Counted from the stretch's first letter, positions 46,083-55,623 are shown. The stretch is DNA of 64,000 nucleotides from Vibrio sonorensis (GCF_001854765.1 NZ_LJJE01000036.1:275398-339397), one strand, 5' to 3'. Notes: generated by a model from the letters alone, not told the origin. Numbers and translations are program-made.

Positions 46083-46730
46083 CTATAGCTCTGCGCCGAC
46101 TTCATCTTCTTCTACGATTTCGGTTTCTAGACTTGCTTCATGCAACCATTTTTTAAGTGATTCGCTATTTAGTACTTTTTGCTGATATATCTTAGCCGCG
46201 TCGGATAGTTCAATCCCGTAGGTCAAACATCGAAGGGCAACGGGAGCATACATGGCGTCTGCAATTGACCACTCACCAAACAGCCAACCATCTGGATAGA
46301 GTGACATCTGCTCTGCCCAAATGGCATCTATTCTAGCGATGTCTTTTAACGCTCCTTCGCTTAACTCAACTTTTCTTCGGGCGCGGATGTTCATTGGCAG
46401 TTCGTTGCGTATAGAGAAAAAGCCGGAGTGCATTTCGGCGGCGATCGCTCGTGCTTTGGCTCTCTCAGCAAAAGCCGTCGGCCACGCTTTGCCATCTAGG
46501 TACCTTTCGTTAACGTACTCCAATATGGCAAGTGAATCCCAAACCACTAAATCTTGATCGACTAGGGTAGGTACTTTGGCTGTCGGTGTCACTTCTTGCA
46601 GCGCTTTGTAGAAGTCGTCAGTACAAAGCTGCAGTTTGATAACATCTACTTTTAACTCGTACTGAGAGAAGATGAGCCAAGCTCTAAGTGACCAAGTAGA
46701 GTAATTTTGGTTGCCGATAAAGAGTTGCAT
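46083..46730 (-). CDS. Glutathione S-transferase family protein (third)
   Basis: 215 residues from the ATG at 46730 (GGAGG five bases upstream). NQNYSTWSLRAWL places the catalytic Ser of maleylacetoacetate-isomerase/zeta-like GSTs; TAKVPTLVDQD and WDSLAILEYV complete the thioredoxin-like half. Divergent from a LysR gene, which is the likely regulator. Confidence 0.92.
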   Translation of the reverse strand: MQLFIGNQNYSTWSLRAWLIFSQYELKVDVIKLQLCTDDFYKALQEVTPTAKVPTLVDQDLVVWDSLAILEYVNERYLDGKAWPTAFAERAKARAIAAEMHSGFFSIRNELPMNIRARRKVELSEGALKDIARIDAIWAEQMSLYPDGWLFGEWSIADAMYAPVALRCLTYGIELSDAAKIYQQKVLNSESLKKWLHEASLETEIVEEDEVGAEL

Positions 46731-46855
46731 TGTAGCCTCCATGACTTTTGTTTTGTGAGTAACTTTGCTGTAAAACACAATATCGGATTGTCTTCTATCG
46801 GACTAACGGATAGTTTTGATGGAATACTTCAATAAAAACGATGGATGGGCTTTGA

Positions 46856-47692
46856 ATGGATATAGATGCGTTGCGCAGCTTTCTGGCATTTGTCGAAACA
46901 GGAAGCTTTACTCGGGCTGCAAAGCAGATAAATCGCACCCAATCGGCATTTAGTGCGCAAATGCGCAAGTTGGAGGATGAACTTAGCGTCAGCCTGTTTG
47001 AAAAGGATGGTCGCAACTTAGTGCTAAGTGAAGCAGGACTCGCATTACGCTCTCACGCTGAGCAGTTGGTCAGCCTTCACAATCAGGCGATAAAGAAGGT
47101 GAAGCGCTACGAGAATAAGCGCCCATTGCGTTTGGGGTGCCCCGAAGATTACAACGATAAAATCTTGCCTAACGTGATTCGAATGTTGAAGCAGTCAGAG
47201 CCCACTTGTTCTATTCAAGTTTACAGTGTCCCGAGTATCACTCTTCGAAAGATGCTCGATGACGGAGAGCTCGATGCTGCCATAGTGACTAGGGCAAATG
47301 GCAGTGAAGAAGGGTATTGGTTGGCAAGTGATAAAGGCGTTTGGATAAGTCATCCTGATTTTCAATATCCAGATTCAGAGCCATTGCCGTTGGCCTTGTT
47401 CCAAACCGATTGCCAGTATCATGCGGCTGCTATCGATGGTTTGAGTAAAAGAGGAATTTCATATCAGTTGTTAGCTTGCTGTAACACTGCTTCTGCTCAA
47501 CGTTCTATCGTGCGGGCTGGAATGGCGATAGGTGCGATGGGAAAACTAAGCGTAACCGATGATTTAGTGGTAATCGATTCGTTGCCCTCTCTTCCTGCAG
47601 TAGATATCGTGTTAATCACCGGTATCGAACCCCACCCAATACTCGACAGAGAAAGGCTCTCAAGCCTTTTTGAAATTCAGAGTGCTACCTAA
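46856..47692 (+). CDS. LysR-family transcriptional regulator
   Basis: 278 residues: winged HTH at ~1-60 (LRSFLAFVETGSFTRAAKQI), linker helix, and a periplasmic-binding-like effector domain from ~90. Divergent from the GST gene with only 125 bp between, the classical LysR arrangement. Confidence 0.94.
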   Translation: MDIDALRSFLAFVETGSFTRAAKQINRTQSAFSAQMRKLEDELSVSLFEKDGRNLVLSEAGLALRSHAEQLVSLHNQAIKKVKRYENKRPLRLGCPEDYNDKILPNVIRMLKQSEPTCSIQVYSVPSITLRKMLDDGELDAAIVTRANGSEEGYWLASDKGVWISHPDFQYPDSEPLPLALFQTDCQYHAAAIDGLSKRGISYQLLACCNTASAQRSIVRAGMAIGAMGKLSVTDDLVVIDSLPSLPAVDIVLITGIEPHPILDRERLSSLFEIQSAT

Positions 47693-47699
47693 TTTCGTA

Positions 47700-47748
47700 C
47701 CTATAACCGGTTTTGGAACGTCCTAAAACAGGTTATAGGACGTTTTAA
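47700..47748 (+). terminator. Terminator or attenuator with two competing stems
   Basis: Terminator stem AACGTCCTA (47717-47725) / TAGGACGTT (47736-47744) with TTTT. An upstream CCTATAACC (47700-47708) can instead pair with GGTTATAGG (47731-47739), which would break the terminator stem. Confidence 0.55.
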
Positions 47749-47798
47749 TGGCAAAGATTCCCCAAGATGTTTGTGTTAAGCAACAAAAAGGGAGTCTT

Positions 47799-48134
47799 AT
47801 GAAATTTTATTTATACGCTTGGAAACGGAGCTTTGATTTTACCGGCACTGCTGGTCGGAATGAATTTTGGTGGTTTTTTCTTATTCATTTTATGGTATCG
47901 ATCACCTGCATCGCAGTAGATATTGCACTGGGTGATCTCTTGCCGTTTTCGTGGATTGACGCTTTCTATAGCGTAGTGAGTTTACCAGCGCTGCTCGCTG
48001 CCATAACACGCCGACTTCGCGATATTGGAAAGTCGGGTGTGTGGGGCTGGGTGTTTTTAATACCCGTAATTGGTCCATTCTGGCTGACTTATATGTTGGT
48101 GCAACCGACAAGCAAAAGAGAGGGTTGGATATGA
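47799..48134 (+). CDS. DUF805 membrane protein
   Basis: 111 residues from the ATG at 47799 with GGGAG; a start at 47748 is possible but lacks a ribosome site. YAWKRSFDFTGTAGRNEFWWF is the DUF805 signature; four hydrophobic segments. Inner membrane, function unknown. ATGA overlap with the next gene. Confidence 0.92.
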   Translation: MKFYLYAWKRSFDFTGTAGRNEFWWFFLIHFMVSITCIAVDIALGDLLPFSWIDAFYSVVSLPALLAAITRRLRDIGKSGVWGWVFLIPVIGPFWLTYMLVQPTSKREGWI

Positions 48135-48622
48135 AAGTGGTGTCTATCTTCTTTTGCATTGGCATTAGCGTTAGTCAGATATGTCACGCGGTGGTCTCAA
48201 CTGACAACTTTGGTGTATTAAAGGCCAACGAAATGACACAAGGAGAGCTATTGTGGATGGAGGGCCGAGTTGGCAACGCGACATACCAGTTTCAGCGGTC
48301 AAAGGGTGAAATCTGCGAATTGAAGGTGCCTGTAGCGATTGGGCGATTTACTCGTGCTGGATTGGGTTTTAGCGATGCTCAAGGCGTGATGGTTAAAGTA
48401 GTCAGTGAAAGGTTACATCAGGCCTTACTGAAGGGAGAGCGAGTCACTAACCGAGATTGGAAGATCTCAATAATGTCAGGTGAAAGCACTGATCTACCCA
48501 ATGACGGCTATATCGTCAGTGGCATCGAGCAAGAAGAAGGTTTCGTCTTTAATTCGCGAAGGAAATGGGTATCTTGGCTACTAGATGATGAGCCAACCAC
48601 ACTCTGTAAACGCGTTGACTAG
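48131..48622 (+). CDS. Hypothetical secreted protein
   Basis: 163 residues, start overlapping the DUF805 stop. Signal peptide (~1-20, cleavage near CHA-VVS). Two Cys remain in the mature part (EICELK and the TTLCKRVD end), possibly disulfide-bonded. No family recognised. Translationally coupled to the DUF805 protein, so the two may act together. Confidence 0.75.
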   Translation: MKVVSIFFCIGISVSQICHAVVSTDNFGVLKANEMTQGELLWMEGRVGNATYQFQRSKGEICELKVPVAIGRFTRAGLGFSDAQGVMVKVVSERLHQALLKGERVTNRDWKISIMSGESTDLPNDGYIVSGIEQEEGFVFNSRRKWVSWLLDDEPTTLCKRVD

Positions 48623-48626
48623 AAAC

Positions 48627-48656
48627 AAAAAATGCCAGCAGATGCTGGCATTTTTT
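48627..48656. terminator. Bidirectional terminator between hypothetical gene and deaD
   Basis: AAAAAATGCCAGC / GCTGGCATTTTTT stem with a 4-base loop and A/T tracts on both sides. Confidence 0.93.
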
Positions 48657-48676
48657 ATCAAAGCTTAGCGAGTGGC

Positions 48677-50566
48677 TTATGCTTCATCACGGCGTGTGCG
48701 GCCATGGCCACGTTCACCACGGTAATTACCGCGATTGTCACCACCGCGATTGCGATCGAAACGACGCTCGCCGTCACGACGGTTGCCACGGTTTCCGTCG
48801 CGGTTTCCATCTCTGTTACCACGGAAGTTACCATCGCGATTACCACGATGACCACCATCACGACGACCACCACCGTCACGACGTCCGCCATCGCGACGAC
48901 CGCCGCGAGATTCGCGGAAGTCGTTGTATTCTACAACTACAGCACCGGCTTCTTTCTGACGAATGCGAAGTTTGCGCAGTTTAGATGCAACAGAAGTCGA
49001 CATCGCTTTTGGCAACTGTACGTAAGTTTCTGAACGGTCCAGTTTAATCGCACCGATAGAACCTTTAGTTAGGCCTAGTTCGTTAGCTAGCGCGCCAACG
49101 ATGTCTTTCACTTGAACGCCTTGCTCGCGACCAACTTGTAGCTGGTAAGTATCCCAGTCTTGGTTGCTGAAATCACGACGACCACCGTTTTCGCGACGCT
49201 CGCGACGACGGTTTTTATCACGTTCGATGGCTTCGATCATTGGGTCTTCGCCAATGTAGAACAGTGGACGCTTGCCTTGCTGACGCTTAAGTAAGATCGC
49301 CGCTAGTGTTGCTGCATCTAGCTCTAAAGATGTCTGTAGCTTCTCTACTAGCTCAGCAAACTTCTCTAGAGATTTGTGTTCTTTTTCAGATTCAAGTTCA
49401 ACACCAAGCTTTTCAAGGCGAGCTTCTGCTACCTTGTTGCGGTGAGGAAGCTGGATTTCTTCCATAGAAGATTTAGTTACGCGCTCGATAGTGCGAAGCA
49501 TGCGAATTTGGTTAGTACGAACTAACAGGATCGCTTTACCTTTACGTCCAGCACGACCAGTACGGCCAATGCGGTGGATGTATGATTCAACATCGAATGG
49601 GATGTCGTAGTTAAATACGTGCGTAATACGAGGAACGTCAAGACCACGTGCAACAACGTCAGTTGCCACAAGAATATCGATAACGCCTTTTTTGATGTGG
49701 TCAACGGTGCGTTCACGCAAAGATTGTGGAATGTCACCGTGAAGCGCTGCCGCTTTAAAGCCGCGCGCAGATAACCAGTCTGCCAGACGCTCAGTATCCT
49801 GACGGGTACGAACGAAAACAATAGACGCATCGGTTTCTTCAGTTTCAAGTAGACGAGACATCGCTTCGTCTTTCTCTACACCTTTCACTACCCAGAACTG
49901 CTGTTCTACTTTATCAACAGTGTGGTTTTTACCCGCAACGTCGATGTGTGCTGGGTTGCGAAGGAAGCGCTCTACGATGTTTTTAAGCATCGGAGGCATA
50001 GTCGCAGAGAAAAGTACGCGCTGTGCTGACTCTGGAGCGTGCTCCATGATTTCAGTTACGTCGTCAACGAAACCCATGTTTAGCATTTCGTCTGCTTCAT
50101 CAAGTACAAACGTGTGTACTTCATCAAGCTGTAGGCGATCGCGGTTGATTAGGTCTTGTACACGGCCTGGAGTACCAACCACGATGTGAGCACCGCTTTT
50201 TAGCGCACGCATCTGGTCGACGATAGAAGCACCACCGTAGATCTCTAGAACCTTAAGGCCTTTAATGTTTTTGCCTAGGTTCTTCATCTCTGCAGCAACC
50301 TGAATCGCTAGCTCACGCGTAGGAGCAAGAACGATAGCTTGCGGTTTACGCTGAGAAAGGTCGATTTTGTTTAGCAGAGGAAGTGAGAACGCTGCTGTTT
50401 TACCAGTACCAGTCTGAGCTTTACCAAGTGCATCAGAACCTTTCATCAGGTGAGGGATTGCCGCTGCCTGAATTGGAGTCGGTGAAACAAAGCCCATTTC
50501 TTCTAGTGAAGAAAGGATAGCGTCATTCAGCTCTAAATCGCTGAATTGAATTGCAGAATCTTGCAT
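48677..50566 (-). CDS. deaD: ATP-dependent RNA helicase DeaD/CsdA
   Basis: 629 residues. Q-motif, Walker A around K56 (AQTGTGKT), DEAD box at 156-159, SAT motif, HRIGRTGRAGR motif VI, then a DbpA-like RNA-binding domain (~470-545) and an Arg/Gly/Asp/Asn-rich tail (~555-629) with repeated RDG(N/G) units. Unwinds structured RNA in cold ribosome assembly and mRNA decay. The 355-bp leader fits a cold-shock-type long 5' UTR. Divergent from rnb. Confidence 0.97.
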   Translation of the reverse strand: MQDSAIQFSDLELNDAILSSLEEMGFVSPTPIQAAAIPHLMKGSDALGKAQTGTGKTAAFSLPLLNKIDLSQRKPQAIVLAPTRELAIQVAAEMKNLGKNIKGLKVLEIYGGASIVDQMRALKSGAHIVVGTPGRVQDLINRDRLQLDEVHTFVLDEADEMLNMGFVDDVTEIMEHAPESAQRVLFSATMPPMLKNIVERFLRNPAHIDVAGKNHTVDKVEQQFWVVKGVEKDEAMSRLLETEETDASIVFVRTRQDTERLADWLSARGFKAAALHGDIPQSLRERTVDHIKKGVIDILVATDVVARGLDVPRITHVFNYDIPFDVESYIHRIGRTGRAGRKGKAILLVRTNQIRMLRTIERVTKSSMEEIQLPHRNKVAEARLEKLGVELESEKEHKSLEKFAELVEKLQTSLELDAATLAAILLKRQQGKRPLFYIGEDPMIEAIERDKNRRRERRENGGRRDFSNQDWDTYQLQVGREQGVQVKDIVGALANELGLTKGSIGAIKLDRSETYVQLPKAMSTSVASKLRKLRIRQKEAGAVVVEYNDFRESRGGRRDGGRRDGGGRRDGGHRGNRDGNFRGNRDGNRDGNRGNRRDGERRFDRNRGGDNRGNYRGERGHGRTRRDEA

Positions 50567-50921
50567 TGGGATCCTATTAAGTTAAGTCTACATACGGTCC
50601 CACAAGCTCTACCAATTCCAATACCAATCCAGAAAAGAGCTGAATCCGTTCAGATGCGGACAAGTGTTAAATCGCATCAAGCCGTTAGGGACGTTTCATT
50701 AAGGGTGCGGATTATTCCCTATGAGCACAAAAAAAGCCAGAAAAAATTGAATTTCATCACATATTTTTCTCCAGATGAGCGTTTTTGTTCATATAACCGT
50801 CACAATGTGAGCTGGGTCGTTAGATGCACTTCATAAACACTAGTCGAAATGAGGCTTTTTGGTAGCAATCCGTAGTGGCTTTGTTATAGTGTCGCCACTT
50901 GTAGATGTTAGATAGTGAAAG
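50567..50921. promoter_or_regulatory. deaD-rnb divergent intergenic region
   Basis: 355 bp without a credible gene; probably holds a long deaD 5' leader and the rnb promoter. No specific box is called. Confidence 0.5.
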
Positions 50922-52938
50922 ATGTTCCAAGATAACCCGTTACTGGCTCAGCTAAAGCAGCAAATCCAAGAAACTCTTCCCAAAAAGGAAGGTACCATCA
51001 AGGCAACGGAAAAAGGCTTTGGCTTTTTAGAAGTTGATAATAAAACCAGTTATTTTATCCCACCGCCATACATGAAAAAGTGTATTCACGGCGATAAAGT
51101 AATGGCGATTATCCGCACTGAAAAAGAGCGAGAAGTGGCTGAACCAGAAGAGTTGCTGGAGCAGAACTTGACTCGATTTATCGGTCGCATCAAGTTGATT
51201 AAAGGTCGACTCAATGTCGTTCCCGATCATCCTCAGTTAAAACGACTCACCCTAAAAGCCAAAGCGAAAAAAGGCTTAAACCCAGAAACCTTGGGTGAAG
51301 GCGATTGGGTAGTTGCACATCTAACACGTCACCCACTTAAAGGTGATAACGGATTCTTTGCCGAAATTTCTCAAAAAGTAACTAACGCTAGCGACAAGAT
51401 CGCCCCTTGGTGGGTAACGCTTGCGCAAAACGATTTGCCAAATAGTGAGCCCGCAGGTTTAGAAAGCTGGGAAATCAAAGACGACTCTGATCTAGAGCGC
51501 ATCGATATGACGGACGTACCGTTTGTGACTATCGATGGTGAGTCTACCAAAGATATGGACGATGCTCTGTTTGCGAAGAAAACAGAAAATGGTGACTTTG
51601 AACTGACTATTGCCATTGCAGATCCGACCGCTTACATCACCCCTGAAGATGAAATGGATAAAGTTGCTCGCGAACGCGGCTTCACCATCTATATGCCGGG
51701 CCGCAACATCCCTATGTTGCGCGTGATTTGGCTGACGAACTATGCTCACTACACGAAGGCGAGAGCGACCTGCACTTTGCTGTAGCGTAACGGTTTCTAA
51801 AGATGGCGTTATTGGCGATGACATCAAGTTTTTTGCTGCGAATGTGAAGTCTCACGCTCGTCTGGTCTACGATCACGTTTCAGATTTCCTAGAAAACGGT
51901 TCTAGCGACGCATGGCAACCTGAAGCAGAGATTGAGACAGTTGTACGCGACCTTTATGCATTTTCTCAAGCGAGAGCAGCTTGGCGTGAAGAAAATGCGG
52001 TGGTATTCCCTGACCGCCCAGACTACCGCTTTGAGCTTAGCGAAGACAATGACGTAGTAGCGATTCACGCAGACCTACGCCGCAGCGCTAATCGCCTAGT
52101 AGAAGAAAGCATGATTACTGCCAACATTTGTGCAGGTAAAGTATTGGCACAAACCTTTGGCAGTGGCGTGTTCAACAGCCATTCTGGTTTTAAAGCAGAA
52201 AAGATCAAAGACGTTGTTGAGTTGGTTAATCCAGAGGGCGAACTGCCTTTCAACGAAGAGAGTATCGCAGGACTTGAAGGTTTTGCAGAACTTCGTCGTT
52301 GGTTAGCAAAACAAGAAACTAGTTACCTTGATAACCGCATTCGCAAATACCAAGCGTACAGTGAAATTGGCAACCAGCCACTTCCACATTACGCAATGGG
52401 ATTAGACATCTACGCGACGTGGACATCACCTATTCGCAAATACGGTGATATGATCAACCATCGCCTACTCAAAGCGCATATCCTTGGTAAAGACCCAGTG
52501 CAAACGGCTGATGATACGGTAGGTGAAGAGCTTTCACTGCATCGTAAACACCACAAAATTGCAGAGCGCAATGTCGCCGATTGGTTGTACGCACGCACAC
52601 TGGCGAAAGAGCCAGAGTTACAAACCAAGTTCAACGCAGAAATCTTTGATATTTCACGCGCAGGTATGCGAGTACGCTTGCTAGAGAACGGTGCTCCTGC
52701 CTTTATCCCTGGCTCAGTAATCATGGATAACAAAGAGCGCATCGAGTGCAATGGCGAAGCAGGAACGATTTCTATCGACAAGCAGGTTGAGTTCCAATTG
52801 GGTAGCACGTTAGAAGTGACTCTGATTGAAGTCAACCAAGAAAACAGAAGCTTGTTGGCAAAACCCACTCAGGTTTTTGCAGAGCCGCCAAAAGCGGAAG
52901 AAGTTACCGCACCAGAGCAAGAAAACTCTGCTGAGTAA
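50922..52938 (+). pseudogene. rnb: Exoribonuclease II, two apparent frameshifts
   Basis: RNase II degrades single-stranded RNA 3' to 5'. CSD domains ~1-175, RNB catalytic domain from ~190 (DDALF with catalytic Asp, then GRNIPML), S1 domain at the end. The first frame breaks after the PML at about 51720. A short middle frame supplies [14 protein letters not shown], and another break near 51764-51766 leads into [11 protein letters not shown]. One base added at each point, both in short runs, yields a 672-residue protein of normal size. As read, the catalytic domain is split. Confidence 0.92.
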
Positions 52939-52957
52939 CTCAGACCAGTAATAACTC

Positions 52958-52985
52958 AAAAGGCACCTTATGGTGCCTTTTTTAA
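52958..52985. terminator. Bidirectional terminator, rnb and DUF3024
   Basis: AAAAGGCACC / GGTGCCTTTTTT with a TTAT loop. Confidence 0.92.
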
Positions 52986-53325
52986 TACCAAAAAATCGCT
53001 TTTGGGTCTTTTTCGACCTCGCGCATGATGGCGGTGAGATCCCCCGCCTTTGCGAGATAAGGGTAGGGCATCCACTCTTGCAGCTCATCTGCCATATAAA
53101 GAAGCCAAACTTGCTCGTTGTCTGACCAAACTACTCTGGCGACATAGCTCATGTAGTCGCGTGAGTCGAGTCCAGCAAATAGTGCTGCTTGATAAAGTTG
53201 ACACCATTGTCCAATGGTTCATAACTCGCCTTGCCAAGTTCAACAGGAAGGTTGAGATTTCGGTTGTGGCAAAGCAGCTCAGCGCGATGCTCAACTTGCC
53301 TCTGAAGCAGACTCACCAAACTCAT
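52982..53325 (-). pseudogene. DUF3024 family protein, one apparent frameshift
   Basis: From the ATG at 53325 (AAGG upstream) the frame reads LLQRQVEHRAELLCHN and then ends early. Adding one base near 53170 (CC read as C on the minus strand) continues into RDYMSYVARVVWSDNEQVW, WMPYPYLAKAGDL and a KAIFWY end, the W/Y-rich pattern of DUF3024. Repaired length is 114 residues. Convergent with rnb. Function unknown. Confidence 0.75.
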
Positions 53326-53640
53326 AAAATGCCTTATCCAAAATAGTTTGATTAATAGTATGGGTAACAATACGGCGCGTCTGCCACAGTAAACACATTT
53401 CTAAAGTTAGGATTCAGAGCCCTGTCACAGGATTCTGATCTTGTAGACAAAGCAAAGTTTCGTCACGTACCAGAGTTGCGGACTCGTTTGTAAAAAATGC
53501 AGGTATGCAATCAATCTATTGCAAAATCAGATGGCTGGATAGGGATAGACGCGTTGGTATTTGGGAATAAGTGTTCACATAACTGTCATCTAAACGAAAT
53601 AAGATAGCCGCCAGTACCAAACACAGATATGGAGTTACAC
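53326..53640 (+). promoter_or_regulatory. Upstream region of the PstS-like gene
   Basis: 315 bp; no gene seen. Contains the Pho-box-like site at 53572-53589 listed separately. Confidence 0.5.
53572..53589 (+). promoter_or_regulatory. Pho-box-like site
   Basis: TGTTCAC-ATAA-CTGTCAT: two 7-bp half-sites with a 4-bp AT spacer as in PhoB boxes. The second half matches the consensus exactly, the first at four of seven positions. It lies 51 bp before the PstS-like start. Confidence 0.5.
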
Positions 53641-54456
53641 ATGTTCAAGGCGGCAATCGCAACGCTACTTGCTTCTACCCTAATTTTATCCGCTGCCCAA
53701 GCAGAAGAAATTAATGTTTCAGGCTCAACTTCCGTCGCTCGCGTTATGGATGTACTGGCAGAAAACTATAACGCATCTAACCCTGAGAGCTATGTCGCCG
53801 TGCAAGGCGTTGGTTCTACTGCTGGTATTACTCTAGTGAAAAAAGGGGTGGCGGATATCGGAATGAGCTCTCGTTATTTAACCGAGAGTGAGCAAGACGA
53901 AACGCTAAGAGTGACCCCTATTGCGTTTGATGGCTTGGCGGTTGTGGTTAATCAGGCGAATCCAATTAAAAACCTCACACGCGAGCAACTGTTTGACATC
54001 TATAAAGGTAAAATCACTAACTGGAACCAACTGGGTGGTGCAGACCAAAAAATTGCCGTTGTCACTCGAGAAGTATCATCCGGTTCGCGCTATAGCTTTG
54101 AAAGTTTGCTTGGGTTAACTCGTATCGTTAACAACCGACTGGTTTCAGATATTAATCCAGACAACTTAGTGGTTAATAGTAATAGCATGGTGAAAACCAT
54201 CGTTAACCACAACAAGCAGGCAATTGGCTTTATCTCAACAGGGTCGGTTGACCGTTCAATCAAAGCTATCACATTTGAAGGTGTAGAAGCGACCGCACCT
54301 AACATCGCTAGCGGTAAATATGAACTTTCACGCCCGTTTCTAGTGTTGTTTGAAAAAGAGGTGTTAGACGAAGAAGGCAAGGCGTTTATCAGCTACCTAA
54401 AAACGACTGAAGCAAAACGTTTGATTGAAGAATATGGTTATATCCCTAACAAATAG
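53641..54456 (+). CDS. Phosphate ABC transporter substrate-binding protein, PstS-family
   Basis: 271 residues from the ATG at 53641 (GGAG upstream). Signal peptide to about residue 22 (SAAQAEE). PstS-type binding motifs: INVSGSTSVARVM at the start, GVGSTAG, GMSSRYLT, TREVSSGSRYSFE and NSNSMVKTIV. No permease or ATPase genes follow, so it is an orphan binding protein serving a system encoded elsewhere, or a Pho sensor. The Pho-box-like site suggests PhoB control. Confidence 0.9.
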   Translation: MFKAAIATLLASTLILSAAQAEEINVSGSTSVARVMDVLAENYNASNPESYVAVQGVGSTAGITLVKKGVADIGMSSRYLTESEQDETLRVTPIAFDGLAVVVNQANPIKNLTREQLFDIYKGKITNWNQLGGADQKIAVVTREVSSGSRYSFESLLGLTRIVNNRLVSDINPDNLVVNSNSMVKTIVNHNKQAIGFISTGSVDRSIKAITFEGVEATAPNIASGKYELSRPFLVLFEKEVLDEEGKAFISYLKTTEAKRLIEEYGYIPNK

Positions 54457-54460
54457 AGAT

Positions 54461-54490
54461 AAAAAAGGAGAGCGTTGGCTCTCCTTGTTC
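54461..54490. terminator. Bidirectional terminator between PstS-like and MaoC genes
   Basis: AAGGAGAGC / GCTCTCCTT stem with a GTTG loop; on the minus strand followed by six T. Confidence 0.88.
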
Positions 54491-54502
54491 TACTCACTTC
54501 TT

Positions 54503-55180
54503 TTAGAAGTGAAGTTGAATAACAGAAACCACGATTGCAGCAGGGCGACGAACGCCTTCTATTTCAACCTTAATTTCACGCTCAACCTCTAACCCCTTTT
54601 TGATCGCAGTGACCTTTGTAAGCTTAGAGTGTGCACGAACGCGATTATTAGCCTTTAAAGGATAAGGGAAACGAACCTGATTCAAACCAATATTTACTAC
54701 CATCTTAGCGGTAGGAAACAGGGGATTTTCTGGATCGACACTGTCTGTTAAACGCGGCAGTAGCGCTAAGGTTAGAAATCCGTGAGCGATGGTAGTTTTA
54801 AATGGAGATTCTTGTTGTGCGCGCTCAGGATCAGTGTGAATCCATTGGTTGTCTTCAGTCACTTGACCAAACTGGTTGATTCGCTCTTGGGATACATCTA
54901 TCCAGTCACCAGTGTGGATCACTTCGCCGATTTTGAACTGAAGATCGTTATACAGAGCTTGCGCCTCAGGTTTGAGAACGATAGCTTCTGGAGCGGGGTG
55001 CTCATCGTTGACCGCAGGTTCATGGAAATCGCGCAGACGAGCGAAAAACTCACGACTGTGAGTCTTGTTTAGGAATTCTGCCCAATACTGCCTAACAGCC
55101 GGAGACATCCACTGGATTAACTCTGACTGGTGCTTGTTCCAATTTTCACTTTTGTATTTAAAAAGATCTGCGACTTTCAT
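54503..55180 (-). CDS. MaoC-like (R)-specific enoyl-CoA hydratase
   Basis: 225 residues from the ATG at 55180 (GAGG upstream). N-terminal ~85 residues form a helical extension with a phasin-like look; the hot-dog domain follows with the hydratase-2 motif (DNQWIHTDPERA ... IAHGFL), whose Asp and His are catalytic. Converts crotonyl/enoyl-CoA to (R)-3-hydroxyacyl-CoA and could feed polyhydroxyalkanoate synthesis as PhaJ does; no pha genes are seen here. Confidence 0.88.
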   Translation of the reverse strand: MKVADLFKYKSENWNKHQSELIQWMSPAVRQYWAEFLNKTHSREFFARLRDFHEPAVNDEHPAPEAIVLKPEAQALYNDLQFKIGEVIHTGDWIDVSQERINQFGQVTEDNQWIHTDPERAQQESPFKTTIAHGFLTLALLPRLTDSVDPENPLFPTAKMVVNIGLNQVRFPYPLKANNRVRAHSKLTKVTAIKKGLEVEREIKVEIEGVRRPAAIVVSVIQLHF

Positions 55181-55450
55181 ATAAACCTCAACATCCACCT
55201 TTAATAGCAGACAACCCGGTAATTTTGACGCACTTCACATTTGCGTGCAATCACTTTCGGGCGTACATATGTAATCTCAAACGGCTATTTATATGTTAAT
55301 TCAGTAGGTTATTTAATAAAACAATATTTTATTAGAACTCGTAAGACTAGAGCGCTTACTCAAAAACGGCAAGGTTTTGCCCCTCAACTACGACTTTTTA
55401 CTGCTTTGACTACTAAATCACCACTTAAACCATAAGGAGACAATTAGTTC
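55181..55450. other. Intergenic region upstream of tRNA-Ser
   Basis: No protein gene or RNA seen; the short open frame here has no coding character. The tRNA promoter starts at 55451. Confidence 0.5.
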
Positions 55451-55479
55451 TTTACAAGAGTTGTGCCAAAAATTATGAT
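55451..55479 (+). promoter_or_regulatory. tRNA-Ser promoter
   Basis: TTTACA (55451-55456), 17-bp spacer, TATGAT (55474-55479), then a GC-rich discriminator GCCGCC, as expected for a stringently controlled stable RNA. Confidence 0.75.
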
Positions 55480-55491
55480 AGCCGCCACAAA

Positions 55492-55582
55492 GGAGAGATG
55501 GCTGAGTGGTTGAAAGCACCGGTCTTGAAAACCGGCATACGTTAATAGCGTATCTAGGGTTCAAATCCCTATCTCTCCGCCA
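55492..55582 (+). tRNA. tRNA-Ser (anticodon UGA)
   Basis: 91 nt. Acceptor GGAGAGA/TCTCTCC, anticodon stem CCGGT/ACCGG with loop CTTGAAA (anticodon TGA at 55526-55528), long variable arm ATACG...CGTAT typical of class II serine tRNAs, T-loop TTCAAAT, discriminator G and encoded CCA. It reads UCA/UCG codons. Confidence 0.98.
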
Positions 55583-55623
55583 CATTTAAAGAAGCCCGCT
55601 GACCTGTTCGCGGGCTTTTTGCT
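55564..55623 (+). repeat. 60-bp direct repeat, copy 1 (tRNA-Ser 3' end plus terminator)
   Basis: Identical at 59 of 60 positions to 55750-55809 (C at 55604 versus T at 55790). Covers the last 19 bases of the tRNA and the terminator. Confidence 0.92.
55592..55622 (+). terminator. tRNA-Ser terminator
   Basis: AAGCCCGC / GCGGGCTT stem, 10-base loop, T-run. Lies inside the duplicated segment. Confidence 0.9.

Noticed and set aside
48632..49033. Thr/Val/Ala-rich plus-strand open frame opposite the deaD tail
   Set aside because: Antisense shadow of the Arg/Gly/Asp repeats; crosses the terminator.
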